The notes: generated by a model from the letters alone, not told the origin. DNA of 64,000 nt from Acidobacteria bacterium RIFCSPLOWO2_12_FULL_68_19 (GCA_001767525.1 MELF01000046.1:1-64000), one strand, 5' to 3'. Shown: positions 1 to 7,623, numbered from the stretch's first letter. Translations and numbers: made by a program.

Positions 1-133
1 CCTCCACGAGATGAGATCTCCCAGGTCGCAAGACCTCTGAAGGCTCCTGGTAGACGACCAGGTTGATAGGCCAGGTGTGGAAGCGCCGCGAGGCGTTGAG
101 CTAACTGGTACTAATAAGCCGTGCGGCTTGACC
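1..133 (+). rRNA. rrl: 23S ribosomal RNA, 3' end (partial)
   Basis: The window opens inside the last part of a 23S rRNA gene. The stretch with GGTTGATAGGCC, then AGCTAACTGGTACTAATAAG and CGTGCGGCTTGACC, is the conserved 3'-terminal domain of bacterial 23S rRNA. The end is placed just after GGCTTGACC by comparison with the usual terminus and may be off by a few bases. The 5S gene follows about 250 bases later, in the standard rrn order. Confidence 0.95.
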
Positions 134-301
134 ATTTTCTCTTTCTTCCGCTGCGCGTGTGGGAGAGGGGAACTACCGTTTGCAGGGTATTCAGTTGGTT
201 CTTTGACATAGTCTGGGACGATCGGCAAGGCGACGAGACGGGGCTGATAGCCGCGTTCCGCCTTGTCGGACCCCAGGCAAACCATTTGGCAAACCGGCAC
301 T

Positions 302-367
302 GTGTTGGCCGGAACGCCTTGGCGGCGTTCCTCGGTGTTGGCCGGAACGCCTTGGTGGCGTTCCTCC
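302..367 (+). repeat. two tandem 33-base hairpin repeats in the 23S-5S spacer
   Basis: Two consecutive 33-base copies, each starting GTGTTGGCC, differ at only a few positions. Each copy contains GGAACGCC, a five-base loop, and GGCGTTCC, so each can form an 8-bp hairpin in the rRNA precursor. The remaining spacer (134-301 and 368-387) holds no tRNA and no reading frame I can support. A role in rRNA processing is possible but not shown. Confidence 0.8.
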
Positions 368-387
368 AGGCCGGTTCGCTGCAAGTT

Positions 388-505
<118 letters not shown>

Positions 506-515
506 GTAATCCTCG

Positions 516-552
516 AAAGGCCCGCCTCGTCTGACGATGAGGCGGGCCTTTC
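516..552 (+). terminator. rrn operon intrinsic terminator
   Basis: AAAGGCCCGCCTC and GAGGCGGGCCTTT form a perfect 13-bp stem closing a short loop, with a T-rich end, ten bases after the 5S gene. This is the expected transcription stop of the rRNA operon. Confidence 0.9.
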
Positions 553-590
553 CTCTTGGTGCAACTTCCTCCGGTGCGGTCGGCGGACCG

Positions 591-737
591 ATGAGCGTCG
601 TCTTTTCGTCGCGTTACCGCGCCGACATCGGGCCACACGTCTTCCCGACGCAGAAATACGAGCTGGTTCGCGACCGCCTGCCGGCGCGCGGCGTGATTCG
701 CTCCGCCGCCGTGCTCGTCAATATCGTTCCGCCATGA
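591..737 (+). pseudogene. N-terminal fragment of a histone deacetylase-family gene
   Basis: An open stretch of 48 codons from ATG 591 starts MSVVFSSRYRADIGPHVF and continues PTQKYELVRDRL. The pattern of Y-x-ADIGPHVFPT-x-KY-x-x-x-x-x-RL is the very N-terminus of bacterial histone deacetylase / acetoin utilization (AcuC/AphA superfamily) proteins, which are normally about 300 residues. After residue about 35 the match ends and a stop follows, and none of the zinc-binding His/Asp motifs are present. I read it as a decayed remnant. Its tail overlaps the 3' end of the convergent gene at 718-1068. Confidence 0.6.
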
Positions 738-1068
738 AGCTGGCCTCCTGGAGCGGGAGCCACTCCAGCAGTTGCAGGTCGTCCTCCGAGAGGCGATAGA
801 TCTCGTTGGCGACCACGTGATTGCGCGCGAACATGAGGAACACCTCGCGATTGCGATGTCTCGCAATCAGCCGTTCGAGTCCATCGATGCGCGACGGTCC
901 GCACATCTGGAAGACGTCTTCTTCCTCGTCGGCTGCCGTGTCGAGCGCCCGCAGCCGCTGGAGCCTGGCGTCGCATTCCAGCGCGCGTTCACGGTGGTGA
1001 GTGATTCGACGATCGAGGTGCGTCACGAGCTCCTCGGCTGTCACGTCGATTCTGAATCCATCGATCAT
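718..1068 (-). CDS. hypothetical protein, 116 aa
   Basis: I do not recognise this family. The start ATG at 1068 is chosen because a strong ribosome site (AGGAGGG) sits six bases upstream. The protein begins MIDGFRIDVTAEELVTHLD, is rich in Arg, Glu and Leu, predicted helical, and has no signal peptide or membrane segment. The N-terminal half looks like a possible coiled coil (residues about 10-50). It stands alone on the minus strand between the HDAC fragment and the nuclease gene. Function unknown. Confidence 0.65.
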   Translation of the reverse strand: MIDGFRIDVTAEELVTHLDRRITHHRERALECDARLQRLRALDTAADEEEDVFQMCGPSRIDGLERLIARHRNREVFLMFARNHVVANEIYRLSEDDLQLLEWLPLQEASFMAERY

Positions 1069-1255
1069 GGAGCCCTCCTGCGGGTCGGCCAGGTCGCAAG
1101 ACGGGTACCGTTCGAAATACGGCGTGTTTCGGCGCGTAGCGCGCCGCAGGACGCAGATTCTGCCCACTGGATCGCCGTCTGGGTACGCAGATTTTGCGTA
1201 CATCGGGGCCCATCCGTCCTGACTGGATCGGCCCGCTCTTTGCGAGACGCCGGGC

Positions 1256-1780
1256 GTGGCTCCTCGCCTACCCGGTGCTGCGCTCGTGATCATGGTCTTG
1301 GCAATGGCCCCCGCCGGCCAAGTGCGTACAGACGAGGGCGCGTGCGGCGCGGACGCGCTGGTGACGTACGTGTTCGACGGCGATACCGTGCACGCGGCGG
1401 GTGTGGGTCGCGTTCGCCTCCTCGGTATCGACGCACCGGAAGCGGGCGGCGGCTTCGAACGGCCGGCGCCGTTTGCGATCGAGGCGCGTGAACGACTGCA
1501 GGCGCTCGTGCTGCGGCGCTGGGTCCGCCTCGAATGCGACGGGCCGCGACGCGACGTCTACCGCAGGATGCTCGCCTACCTGTTTGTGGGGCGGGGTCTT
1601 GTCAACGCGCAACTGGTTCGCGACGGACTGGCGCGCGTGTCGGCGCGCACGCGCCTGCGGTACTGGGAGGCGCTTCGACAGGCGGAAGAGGAGGCCCAGA
1701 CCCGGCGCCGGGGAATGTGGGGCGAACGGCCTCGCGTCCCCGCGCCCTCCTACACACTGCCGCGTACAGGACTACGTTGA
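1256..1780 (+). CDS. secreted thermonuclease (SNase-like) family protein
   Basis: 174 residues. A hydrophobic N-terminus (residues about 7-22) looks like a signal peptide. The SNase OB-fold follows: VFDGDTV near residue 40, RVRLLGIDAPE near residue 53, and RDVYRRMLAYLF with LVNAQLVRDGLAR around residues 98-125, matching the catalytic Asp, Arg and Glu-bearing strands of staphylococcal nuclease. The family hydrolyses DNA and RNA with calcium. Length is normal. An export role in nutrient or phosphate scavenging is inference. The gene stands alone, about 30 bases before the OsmC-family gene. Confidence 0.85.
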   Translation: MAPRLPGAALVIMVLAMAPAGQVRTDEGACGADALVTYVFDGDTVHAAGVGRVRLLGIDAPEAGGGFERPAPFAIEARERLQALVLRRWVRLECDGPRRDVYRRMLAYLFVGRGLVNAQLVRDGLARVSARTRLRYWEALRQAEEEAQTRRRGMWGERPRVPAPSYTLPRTGLR

Positions 1781-1808
1781 TGCGCGCCTGTGATATCGTT
1801 CGGCGCAC

Positions 1809-2276
1809 ATGGCGGAGCCAACCTACACCAGCCGCATCCACATCGACCGGATCAAGGGACCGATTCGCCACGCCTACGTGACGCCGTTCAGGGAACCGAT
1901 ACGGTTCGGCGTCCACGGCGCGATCAAGCAGTTCTACGGTGTCGAACCGGACGAGGAGTTGCCGGCGACGCTCGACCACATCATCGCCGCCGTCGGCGGT
2001 TGACTGCTCGGCACCCTTGCCGGCGCACTGGCAGTGCGTCAGATACCGGTGGAACCCAACAAGGTGGCGGCCGACGTCGAAGGCGACGTCGAGGCGGTCG
2101 ACCGCGTGCTGCGGATCGCGCGGATGCGCGTCCGCTACCGGATCGCCATCCCGACGGGAACGCGGGCGGCGGCCGAGCGCGCGCTCGCGACGCACGCAGA
2201 AAAATGCCCCGCCGCGATGAGCGTGCGCGGCTGCATTCCCATCGACATCACCGCCGACATCACCGAAGAAGACTAG
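1809..2276 (+). CDS. OsmC-family protein, probable selenoprotein (in-frame TGA = Sec)
   Basis: Two open stretches in one frame (1809-2000 and 2004-2276) are separated by a single TGA at 2001-2003. Read through, they make a 155-residue OsmC/Ohr-like protein. Upstream of the TGA is LDHIIAAVGG and downstream LLGTLAGALAVRQIPVEP, so the TGA sits where OsmC proteins carry the first redox Cys of the long central helix. A second Cys is retained near the C-terminus (AEKCPAAMS). The family reduces hydroperoxides or acts on electrophiles; OsmC-like selenoproteins are known from metagenome surveys. A SECIS-like hairpin lies at 2022-2040. The alternative is a Cys TGC to TGA error or a nonsense mutation. 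No sel genes are in this window. Confidence 0.78.
2022..2040 (+). promoter_or_regulatory. candidate bacterial SECIS element
   Basis: GGCGCAC (2022-2028) pairs with GTGCGTC (2034-2040): seven pairs, one a G-U wobble, closing a five-base loop UGGCA. The loop begins 25 bases after the TGA and has G at its second position. This matches the published bSECIS pattern (hairpin 3' of the UGA, small apical loop with G among its first two bases, about 16-37 bases away). It lies entirely inside the coding region, as bacterial SECIS elements do. Confidence 0.65.
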
Positions 2277-2301
2277 TCGGCTGCGCTGGCGCCGCCCGCT
2301 C

Positions 2302-2826
2302 TCACGTGGTCGACGGCGACGGCTCCAGCCGTTCTGCGGCGGCTGGCGGCATCACGAACCAGGCGAGCAGGTACACCAGCACGCCGCAAACGATCGCGCC
2401 TGGGTAGATCGCCAGCACGACCGCGGCAACGCGGACCAGCGTGGAATCGACGCCGAAGTACCCGGCCAGCCCACCGCAGACGCCGGCAATCCGGCGGTCC
2501 GTCGCCGACCGCTGGAGACGTCGCGTCGGGACGTGCCGCGGCGCGGCCGCCTCGTCCACCGGCAGCAGCAGCCACGCGACCGCGTAGGCAATCACGCCGC
2601 CGATGACCACGCCCGGCACGACGGACAGAATCACCCAGAGCAGCCGGACGATGGTTGGATCGGTGTTCAGGTAGGCCGCCAGGCCGGCGCAGATCCCGCC
2701 CAGCTTCCCGTCAGCGGGCAGGCGGGTCAGCCGCCGTGGCGCGGCCGGCTCCCCTACCGGCGCGCCGCAATAGCGGCAGAAGGTGGAATCCGATTCGATC
2801 TCCCGGGCGCAACGCCTGCACGTCAT
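2302..2826 (-). CDS. PspC-domain membrane protein with N-terminal zinc ribbon
   Basis: 174 residues from ATG 2826; GGGAG lies at proper distance upstream (a GTG two codons earlier is too close to it). An N-terminal zinc ribbon (CRRCA...CRYCGA, residues 3-22) is followed by two PspC domains, each with an amphipathic start and one transmembrane helix: GGICAGLAAYLNTDPTIVRL and GVCGGLAGYFGVDSTLVRV, with membrane segments around 70-90 and 145-163. PspC proteins bind stressed membranes in the phage-shock response. The duplicated domain and the ribbon suggest a sensor or scaffold; the partner is not seen here. Confidence 0.82.
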   Translation of the reverse strand: MTCRRCAREIESDSTFCRYCGAPVGEPAAPRRLTRLPADGKLGGICAGLAAYLNTDPTIVRLLWVILSVVPGVVIGGVIAYAVAWLLLPVDEAAAPRHVPTRRLQRSATDRRIAGVCGGLAGYFGVDSTLVRVAAVVLAIYPGAIVCGVLVYLLAWFVMPPAAAERLEPSPSTT

Positions 2827-2894
2827 GGTCACTTCTCCCGGCGGGTCCGAAGCCCCCCTCTATAACACCATACGGCATCCGGCCTGAAGATGAT

Positions 2895-3272
2895 TCACGG
2901 GGCAGCCGCGCGGCGCCGACGCCACAACCAGCCGTACAACGCCAGATTCAGCATGAGCACGACGGCGCCGCCGACGACTTGTGCTTCCCGGGTGAGCCCG
3001 TCCGGATAGAGCACCGGAAACAGGTACCGCGCGACGAAGTCGCCGCTGAAATAGTCCAGCCCCGCCCTGGCCCGCAAGTCGTTCTCGAGCGGCGTGAGCG
3101 GACAGATGCCGCCGGAGAACTCGATGCCTGCCGCCCAAGCCACGGCCGGTACGTGCACCCACGGCATCCACGGCCAGCGAAGCGCCAGCAGCGCGCCCGA
3201 CGCCGCAAAGACGACGAACGCCAGGTGAATCAAGACGACGAGCCCGGCCGGAAGGGCGGAGGCGCTTCCCAT
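2895..3272 (-). CDS. DUF2784-family membrane protein
   Basis: 125 residues with three or four membrane spans (about 9-30, 40-55, 80-95, 100-118). The motif around IEFSGGICPLTPLEN and the closing YPDGLTREAQ are typical of DUF2784 proteins, small integral membrane proteins of unknown function. ATG 3272 is the only start that leaves a clean N-terminus. It is divergent from the decayed fpg gene, 20 bases away. Confidence 0.8.
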   Translation of the reverse strand: MGSASALPAGLVVLIHLAFVVFAASGALLALRWPWMPWVHVPAVAWAAGIEFSGGICPLTPLENDLRARAGLDYFSGDFVARYLFPVLYPDGLTREAQVVGGAVVLMLNLALYGWLWRRRRAAAP

Positions 3273-3292
3273 AATTCGATCGTGCCTGATCG

Positions 3293-3624
3293 ATGCCGGA
3301 GCTGCCGGACATCGCGCTGTATCTCCACGCGCTGGGGCTGCGGATCGTCGGCCGTCACGGCCAGCGTGCCAGGCTGGCGAGCCCCTTCCTCTTCCGCTCG
3401 ATCGATCCGCCGCTCGACGCGGTTGTCGGGAACGCGATCGCCGGCGTGCGCCGCCTCGGCACGCGCCTCGTCGTCGAGGCGGAGGGCGGACTCTTCCTGA
3501 TCTTTCACCTGCTGATTGCCGCCGGACGAGCGGACGGCTACTGGTGGACCGGGCGTTGTCGCGTCTGCTCCGGGAGGATTGGCCGCGGACGCCCGACGAG
3601 CTCGAGCGGCGGCGGCGAAGATGA
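3293..3624 (+). pseudogene. formamidopyrimidine-DNA glycosylase, internally deleted
   Basis: ATG 3293 starts MPELPDIALYLHALGLRIVG, the Fpg/Nei N-terminus with the catalytic Pro. Homology continues to FLIFHLLIAAGR (about residue 79), then stops. Downstream, in another frame (about 3545-3624), comes DRALSRLLREDWPRTPDELE, which resembles the C-terminal tail of a subgroup of Fpg-like proteins. The central part with the helix-two-turn-helix and the zinc finger (about 150-180 residues) is missing. The N-terminal frame reads on to 3670 with unrelated sequence. A deletion joining the two ends of the gene best explains this, so the enzyme should be inactive. Confidence 0.65.
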
Positions 3625-3651
3625 AGTGCCCTTTCTAGCGGCCGGTCCTCC

Positions 3652-3987
3652 CTATGAGCAGATGACCTGAACGCAGGTTTCGCCGTTCGGTGCGCAGATC
3701 GAGCAGCTCTCATTGCAGCAGAATTCGGTCGCCGGGTCGCAGAGGGCATCCCCGCAGGGAATACCGCCTCGCGCACAGCCGGCGATACACTCACCGAGCT
3801 CCCTGCCGGTCAGTCCGGCATCCTTGCACCGATCGACACACTCCGAGTTCGCCTGCGCTGGTGTCGGCACGATCGCCGCAATCAGTGCGCTGGCGAACGC
3901 AGCGGTCACTCCCCTCAGAACATCGCGGCGCGAGCGGGCGCTCGCCAGCGTCTTCGCGGCCTCGTCGAGCCATCGGTCGGCAGACAT
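3652..3987 (-). CDS. cysteine-rich exported protein with twin-arginine-like signal
   Basis: 111 residues from ATG 3987, which has GGGAGG seven bases upstream. SRRDVLRGVTAAFASALIAA followed by IVPTPAQA (residues about 20-47) is a Tat-like signal peptide with an AxA cleavage site. The mature part has 14 cysteines in about 62 residues (ECVDRCKD, ECIAGCA, CGDALCD, FCCNESC, CVQVIC), so it is disulfide- or metal-stabilised. No family recognised. It is convergent with the broken fpg gene. Confidence 0.75.
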   Translation of the reverse strand: MSADRWLDEAAKTLASARSRRDVLRGVTAAFASALIAAIVPTPAQANSECVDRCKDAGLTGRELGECIAGCARGGIPCGDALCDPATEFCCNESCSICAPNGETCVQVICS

Positions 3988-4116
3988 ACACGCCTCCCGC
4001 CCGCGTGACAACGCGGGCGTCCGGACAGGTCCAAGTCGAACTGCCGGTCACCGTACGCGACCACCGACCATGTGTCAACGGGAAAGATTCGCCTGTATCA
4101 TCACACGCAAACGCGC

Positions 4117-5199
4117 ATGAATCCGCTCACGCTCGCTGTCATCAGCCTCTATCTTCTCCTGGCCTTCGCCTGCTGGATGGCGTACCAGCTGCTGCGGCAG
4201 AACGGCCGCATGCTGATGCGGATCGAAGCGCTCGAGACACGGCTCGGTGCGGCGATTGCCGAGGCGCCACCCGGGGGCCTCCCGCGGGGTACGCCCGCGC
4301 CTCCCTTCGAGCTGCCCACACTGGACAACGGCGTCACGAACCTGGAGCGGTTCCGCGGCAGGAAGACGCTCCTCGTCTTCTTCGATCCCCGCTGCGGGTT
4401 CTGTCAGCAGATGGCGCCGAAGATCGTCGAGATGCAGCGGGAGCAGACAGTCGACGGACAGCCCGCGTTGTTGCTGGTCACCACCGGGGACGCGGAGCGG
4501 AACAGGCACGTCTTTGCCGAGCACCGGATCGACGCTGTCGTCGCGCTCCAGCAGCACACCGAAGTGATGGCGCGGTATCAGGCGAGGGGAACGCCGACAG
4601 GGTATCTGATCGACGAACAAGGCATGATCGCCTCTGATCTCGCGATTGGATCGAGCGCGCTCCTCGCGTTGGCAAGAGGAGAAGCGTCCGGCAACATCGC
4701 ACCGGGCGAGGACGAGCGCACGGACCAGGCTCCGCGCACGGACCGCGGAAATCGACCGTTGTCGGCCAGCAGGATTACGCGCGATGGGCTGGCGGCCGGA
4801 ACCGCGGCGCCGCCGTTCCGGCTGCCGCGGGTGGGCGGCGGCGAGGTGGACCTCGCCGGCTATCGCGGCCGAAAGCTCCTGCTGGTGTTCTCGGATCCTT
4901 ATTGTGGTCCGTGTCAGCGGCTCGCGCCGGAGCTGGAACAGCGGCACCGCCGGCGCCGAGACGTGGACGTCCTGATGGTGAGCCGCGGAGGCGAATCGGA
5001 AAACCGCAAGAAGATCGCGGAGCAGGGCCTGACGTTTCCGGTCGGGCTCCAGCGCCACTGGGAGGTGTCACGCGCGTACGGGATGTTCGCGACGCCAATC
5101 GCTTTCCTGGTCGATGAGGAGGGGGTGATTGCGCGGAACGTCGCCGTTGGGCCGGACGCCATCCTGGCGGTATTCGATACGGCCCAGCAGGCCAACTGA
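4117..5199 (+). CDS. membrane-anchored double thioredoxin-fold (TlpA/ResA-like) protein
   Basis: 360 residues. An N-terminal membrane anchor (about 5-25) is followed by a short coiled linker and two thioredoxin-like domains: GTPAPPFELPTL...FFDPRCGFCQQM (CGFC near residue 93) and AGTAAPPFRLPRV...FSDPYCGPCQRL (CGPC near 265), each ending in a cis-Pro segment (GTPTGYLIDEQG; ATPIAFLVDEEG). Such proteins act outside the membrane as thiol-disulfide reductants or in cytochrome c assembly. Two complete active sites in one chain look like an internal duplication. ATG 4117 is chosen because the membrane anchor follows at once. No cytochrome genes are adjacent. Confidence 0.85.
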   Translation: MNPLTLAVISLYLLLAFACWMAYQLLRQNGRMLMRIEALETRLGAAIAEAPPGGLPRGTPAPPFELPTLDNGVTNLERFRGRKTLLVFFDPRCGFCQQMAPKIVEMQREQTVDGQPALLLVTTGDAERNRHVFAEHRIDAVVALQQHTEVMARYQARGTPTGYLIDEQGMIASDLAIGSSALLALARGEASGNIAPGEDERTDQAPRTDRGNRPLSASRITRDGLAAGTAAPPFRLPRVGGGEVDLAGYRGRKLLLVFSDPYCGPCQRLAPELEQRHRRRRDVDVLMVSRGGESENRKKIAEQGLTFPVGLQRHWEVSRAYGMFATPIAFLVDEEGVIARNVAVGPDAILAVFDTAQQAN

Positions 5200-5347
5200 C
5201 TTGGCGCTGCGCCACGCGCGCGCCTGCGACGTGGACCGGGCCCCTCGAGGAGCGGAACGGGTCGCGTCGCGGTGTCGAACGTGCGCCTCCGCCGGCGTGC
5301 CGCGCATCTATCTGATCTTTCGGCGGCGCTATCATGTGACCCGGTTG

Positions 5348-6835
5348 ATGTCACTGGTGACGGTCGTCGGGCTGGCCGCTGCGAGCCTGATCGTGCTGGC
5401 GGCGGACGTGCGGGCGCAGGGCGCGCCGGAGCTGCGCTGGGGCGGTGACTCGGAGGGCGGCGCGCCGTTTGTCGAAGCCGACCCGCAGGATCCGGCCCGC
5501 GTGGCCGGTTTCGACGTCGAGATCGCCGAGTTGCTCGGGCGGGGGCTGGGGCGCATGCCGCGTTTCGTCCAGGCGTCGTTCACGACGCTCGAGGCCTCGG
5601 TCGCGCGGGGCGATTTCGATATCGGCCTGAGCGGCATCGAAGACACGCCGGCGCGGCGCGCCCGCCTCGCCCTCACCGTGCCGTACTACGAGTTCCGCGA
5701 GGTCCTCACGGTCCGGGAGGCCGACCGCGACCGGTTCCGCACGCTCGCCGATCTGCGCGGGCGCCGCGTGGCCACGCTGGGCGCCACGCTCGCCTTCGAC
5801 ATCCTGGTGGCCGCGGAGGCCGAACACGGCATCGTGCCTGTCACCTATGAAGACGACGTGCATCCGTACGGCGATCTGGCCCTTGGGAGGGTCGATGCGG
5901 TGGTGCTGGACGAGGTGCTGGCCACCCGGGGCGCCAGGCGCGATCCTGGCCTCGTCAACCAGGAGACCAGTCTCGGCGTTGGCCGTTACGTCGGCATGCT
6001 CGCACCGGGAGAGATCGCGCTGCGCGATCGAATGAACGATATCCTGGAGCAGGCGATGCGCGACGGTCGCCTGGAAGCGATCTTCCGGCGGTGGAACATG
6101 TGGAACGAGGACCAGCCGCGCCTCTACGCGCGCGTGCTGGCGAGCGCCGGCGACGAGATGGTGCCCGCCGTCGCCGCCGCGGCGCCGCTCGGCAGGTGGG
6201 AGGCGGCGCGCCGATATTTCCCGTCGCTCCTGCAGGCTGCGGTCATCACCCTGGTGCTGTCGTGTCTCGCCATGGCGCTGGCGATCGTGCTCGGGGCGGC
6301 GATCGCGAGCGGCCGAGTGTACGGCGGCCCGCCGCTCCGGGCGCTCCTGACCGGGTATGTCGAGGTGATGCGCGGCACACCGCTGCTGTTGCAGTTGTTC
6401 GTCCTCTATTTCGGTCTGGCGGCGGTCGTCCAGTTGCCAGCCTTCGTGGCGGCGCTCGTCGGCCTCGGCCTCAACTACGCGGCGTACGAGAGCGAAATCT
6501 ACCGCGGCGCGCTCGAGGCGGTGCCCCAGGGACAGCTCGATGCCGCCCGCGCGCTCGGCTTCACCGAGGCGCAGACGCTCGCGCTCGTGCGCGGCCCGCA
6601 GGCGTTCCGTCTGGCACTCGCGCCGATGACCAATGACTTCGTGGCGCTCCTCAAGGACAGCTCACTCGTCTCGGTCATCACTGTCGTCGAGCTGACCAAG
6701 CAGGCGTCGATCTTTGCGGCGAACATCGGCAGCTGGGTCGTGCCGGGCGCCTTGTGCGCCGGGCTGTACCTGGCGCTGTCGCTGCCGCTCGCACGGCTGG
6801 CCCGGCGGATTGAGAAGAGATGGCGGCGCGAGTGA
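5348..6835 (+). CDS. polar amino-acid ABC transporter, fused substrate-binding protein and permease
   Basis: 495 residues. A signal sequence (residues 1-20) leads into a family-3 solute-binding domain (about 30-255: GFDVEIAELLGRGLGRMPRF, DIGLSGIEDTPARR, VDAVVLDEVLA), then a permease domain (about 290-490) with the EAA-like loop DAARALGFTEAQTLALVRGP and a GTPLLLQLFVLYFG segment typical of HisM/GlnP. ATG 5348 is used because it begins the signal sequence. Fusion of binding protein to permease is known in the PAAT family. The ATPase gene overlaps the end by 16 bases, so the two genes form a complete importer. Substrate not predictable; Glu, Gln, Arg and His are possibilities. Confidence 0.88.
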   Translation: MSLVTVVGLAAASLIVLAADVRAQGAPELRWGGDSEGGAPFVEADPQDPARVAGFDVEIAELLGRGLGRMPRFVQASFTTLEASVARGDFDIGLSGIEDTPARRARLALTVPYYEFREVLTVREADRDRFRTLADLRGRRVATLGATLAFDILVAAEAEHGIVPVTYEDDVHPYGDLALGRVDAVVLDEVLATRGARRDPGLVNQETSLGVGRYVGMLAPGEIALRDRMNDILEQAMRDGRLEAIFRRWNMWNEDQPRLYARVLASAGDEMVPAVAAAAPLGRWEAARRYFPSLLQAAVITLVLSCLAMALAIVLGAAIASGRVYGGPPLRALLTGYVEVMRGTPLLLQLFVLYFGLAAVVQLPAFVAALVGLGLNYAAYESEIYRGALEAVPQGQLDAARALGFTEAQTLALVRGPQAFRLALAPMTNDFVALLKDSSLVSVITVVELTKQASIFAANIGSWVVPGALCAGLYLALSLPLARLARRIEKRWRRE

Positions 6836-7593
6836 CCCTTCGCCCCTCCGACGAGTTTAGAACCCTCCCGAGCGGCGCCGAGGAACGACAGGCTCAGGGC
6901 GAGACGACCCTCGAGGTGTGCGAGGTCGCGATTCGACGGGGCGATCGGCGGGTGATCGAGGGGCTGCGCTTTTCGGCAGGTCCGGGCGAGCTGCTGGCGC
7001 TCATGGGGGAGTCGGGCACCGGCAAGACGAGCATCCTGCGGGCGATTGGCGGACTCGACCCGATTGCGGCCGGAGACATTCACATCGGCCGCATCCATCT
7101 CACGCCGGGACGCGTTCCCCGCGGGCCGAGCGCCCGCGACCTGCACCGCGCCGTCGGCATCGTCTTTCAGTTCCATCACCTGTTCGCGCACATGGCGGCG
7201 CTCGAGAACGTGTGGCGTGCGCCCGTCCACGTACTCGGGCAGCCTCGCGCACAGGCCGAGCGCCGGGCGCGTGAGCTGCTCGAGAGACTCGGCGTCGGCG
7301 CTCGTGCGCACGCGCTGCCGCACGAACTCTCGGGAGGCGAGGCGCAGCGCGTCGCGATCGCCCGCGCGCTGGCCGTGGAGCCGCCGGTGCTGCTGATGGA
7401 CGAGCCGACCGCGTCGCTGGATCCGGCTCGCCGCATCGATCTGGCCGCCACGCTGCGCGCGCTGGCCGCCGACGGGCGCATTGTCGTGATCGCCACGCAC
7501 GACGGCGAGTTCGCGCGCTCGTGCGCGAACCGGGCGGTCGTGATCGGCAACGGCCGCGTCGTGCGCGAGGGCCCGGTCGCCACCGTCGTGTAG
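6820..7593 (+). CDS. amino-acid ABC transporter ATP-binding protein (GlnQ/ArtP-like)
   Basis: 257 residues. Walker A GESGTGKTS (about 64-72), Q-loop VFQFHHL, signature LSGGEAQRVAIARAL, Walker B LLMDEPTASLD and the switch His in VIATHDGEF are all present. It starts inside the end of the fused binding protein-permease gene and powers it. The first 30 residues are not ABC-like: residues about 10-28 are encoded by a CTGAGC/GTCG-type repeat (6848-6903), so translation may really begin a little further in. No repeat interrupts the catalytic core. Confidence 0.9.
   Translation: MAARVTLRPSDEFRTLPSGAEERQAQGETTLEVCEVAIRRGDRRVIEGLRFSAGPGELLALMGESGTGKTSILRAIGGLDPIAAGDIHIGRIHLTPGRVPRGPSARDLHRAVGIVFQFHHLFAHMAALENVWRAPVHVLGQPRAQAERRARELLERLGVGARAHALPHELSGGEAQRVAIARALAVEPPVLLMDEPTASLDPARRIDLAATLRALAADGRIVVIATHDGEFARSCANRAVVIGNGRVVREGPVATVV
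6848..6903 (+). repeat. stutter repeat (CGACGAG...CAGGCTCAGGGCGAG type) inside ATPase N-terminus
   Basis: The complement reads CCTGAGCCTGTCG and then CTCGGCGCCGCTCGGGAG, related to the elements at 46556 and 62677. It is read in frame as RPSDEFRTLPSGAEERQAQG before the ABC domain begins. Low-complexity and unlike the ABC family N-terminus. Confidence 0.5.
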
Positions 7594-7623
7594 GGCGGCT
7601 CACGCGCCGCCGCTGCGGCTACA

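Noticed and set aside
3545..3670. Continuation of the Fpg frame as a genuine short protein
   Set aside because: The codons after residue 80 match nothing, while the shifted frame matches the Fpg-like tail, so decay is the simpler reading.
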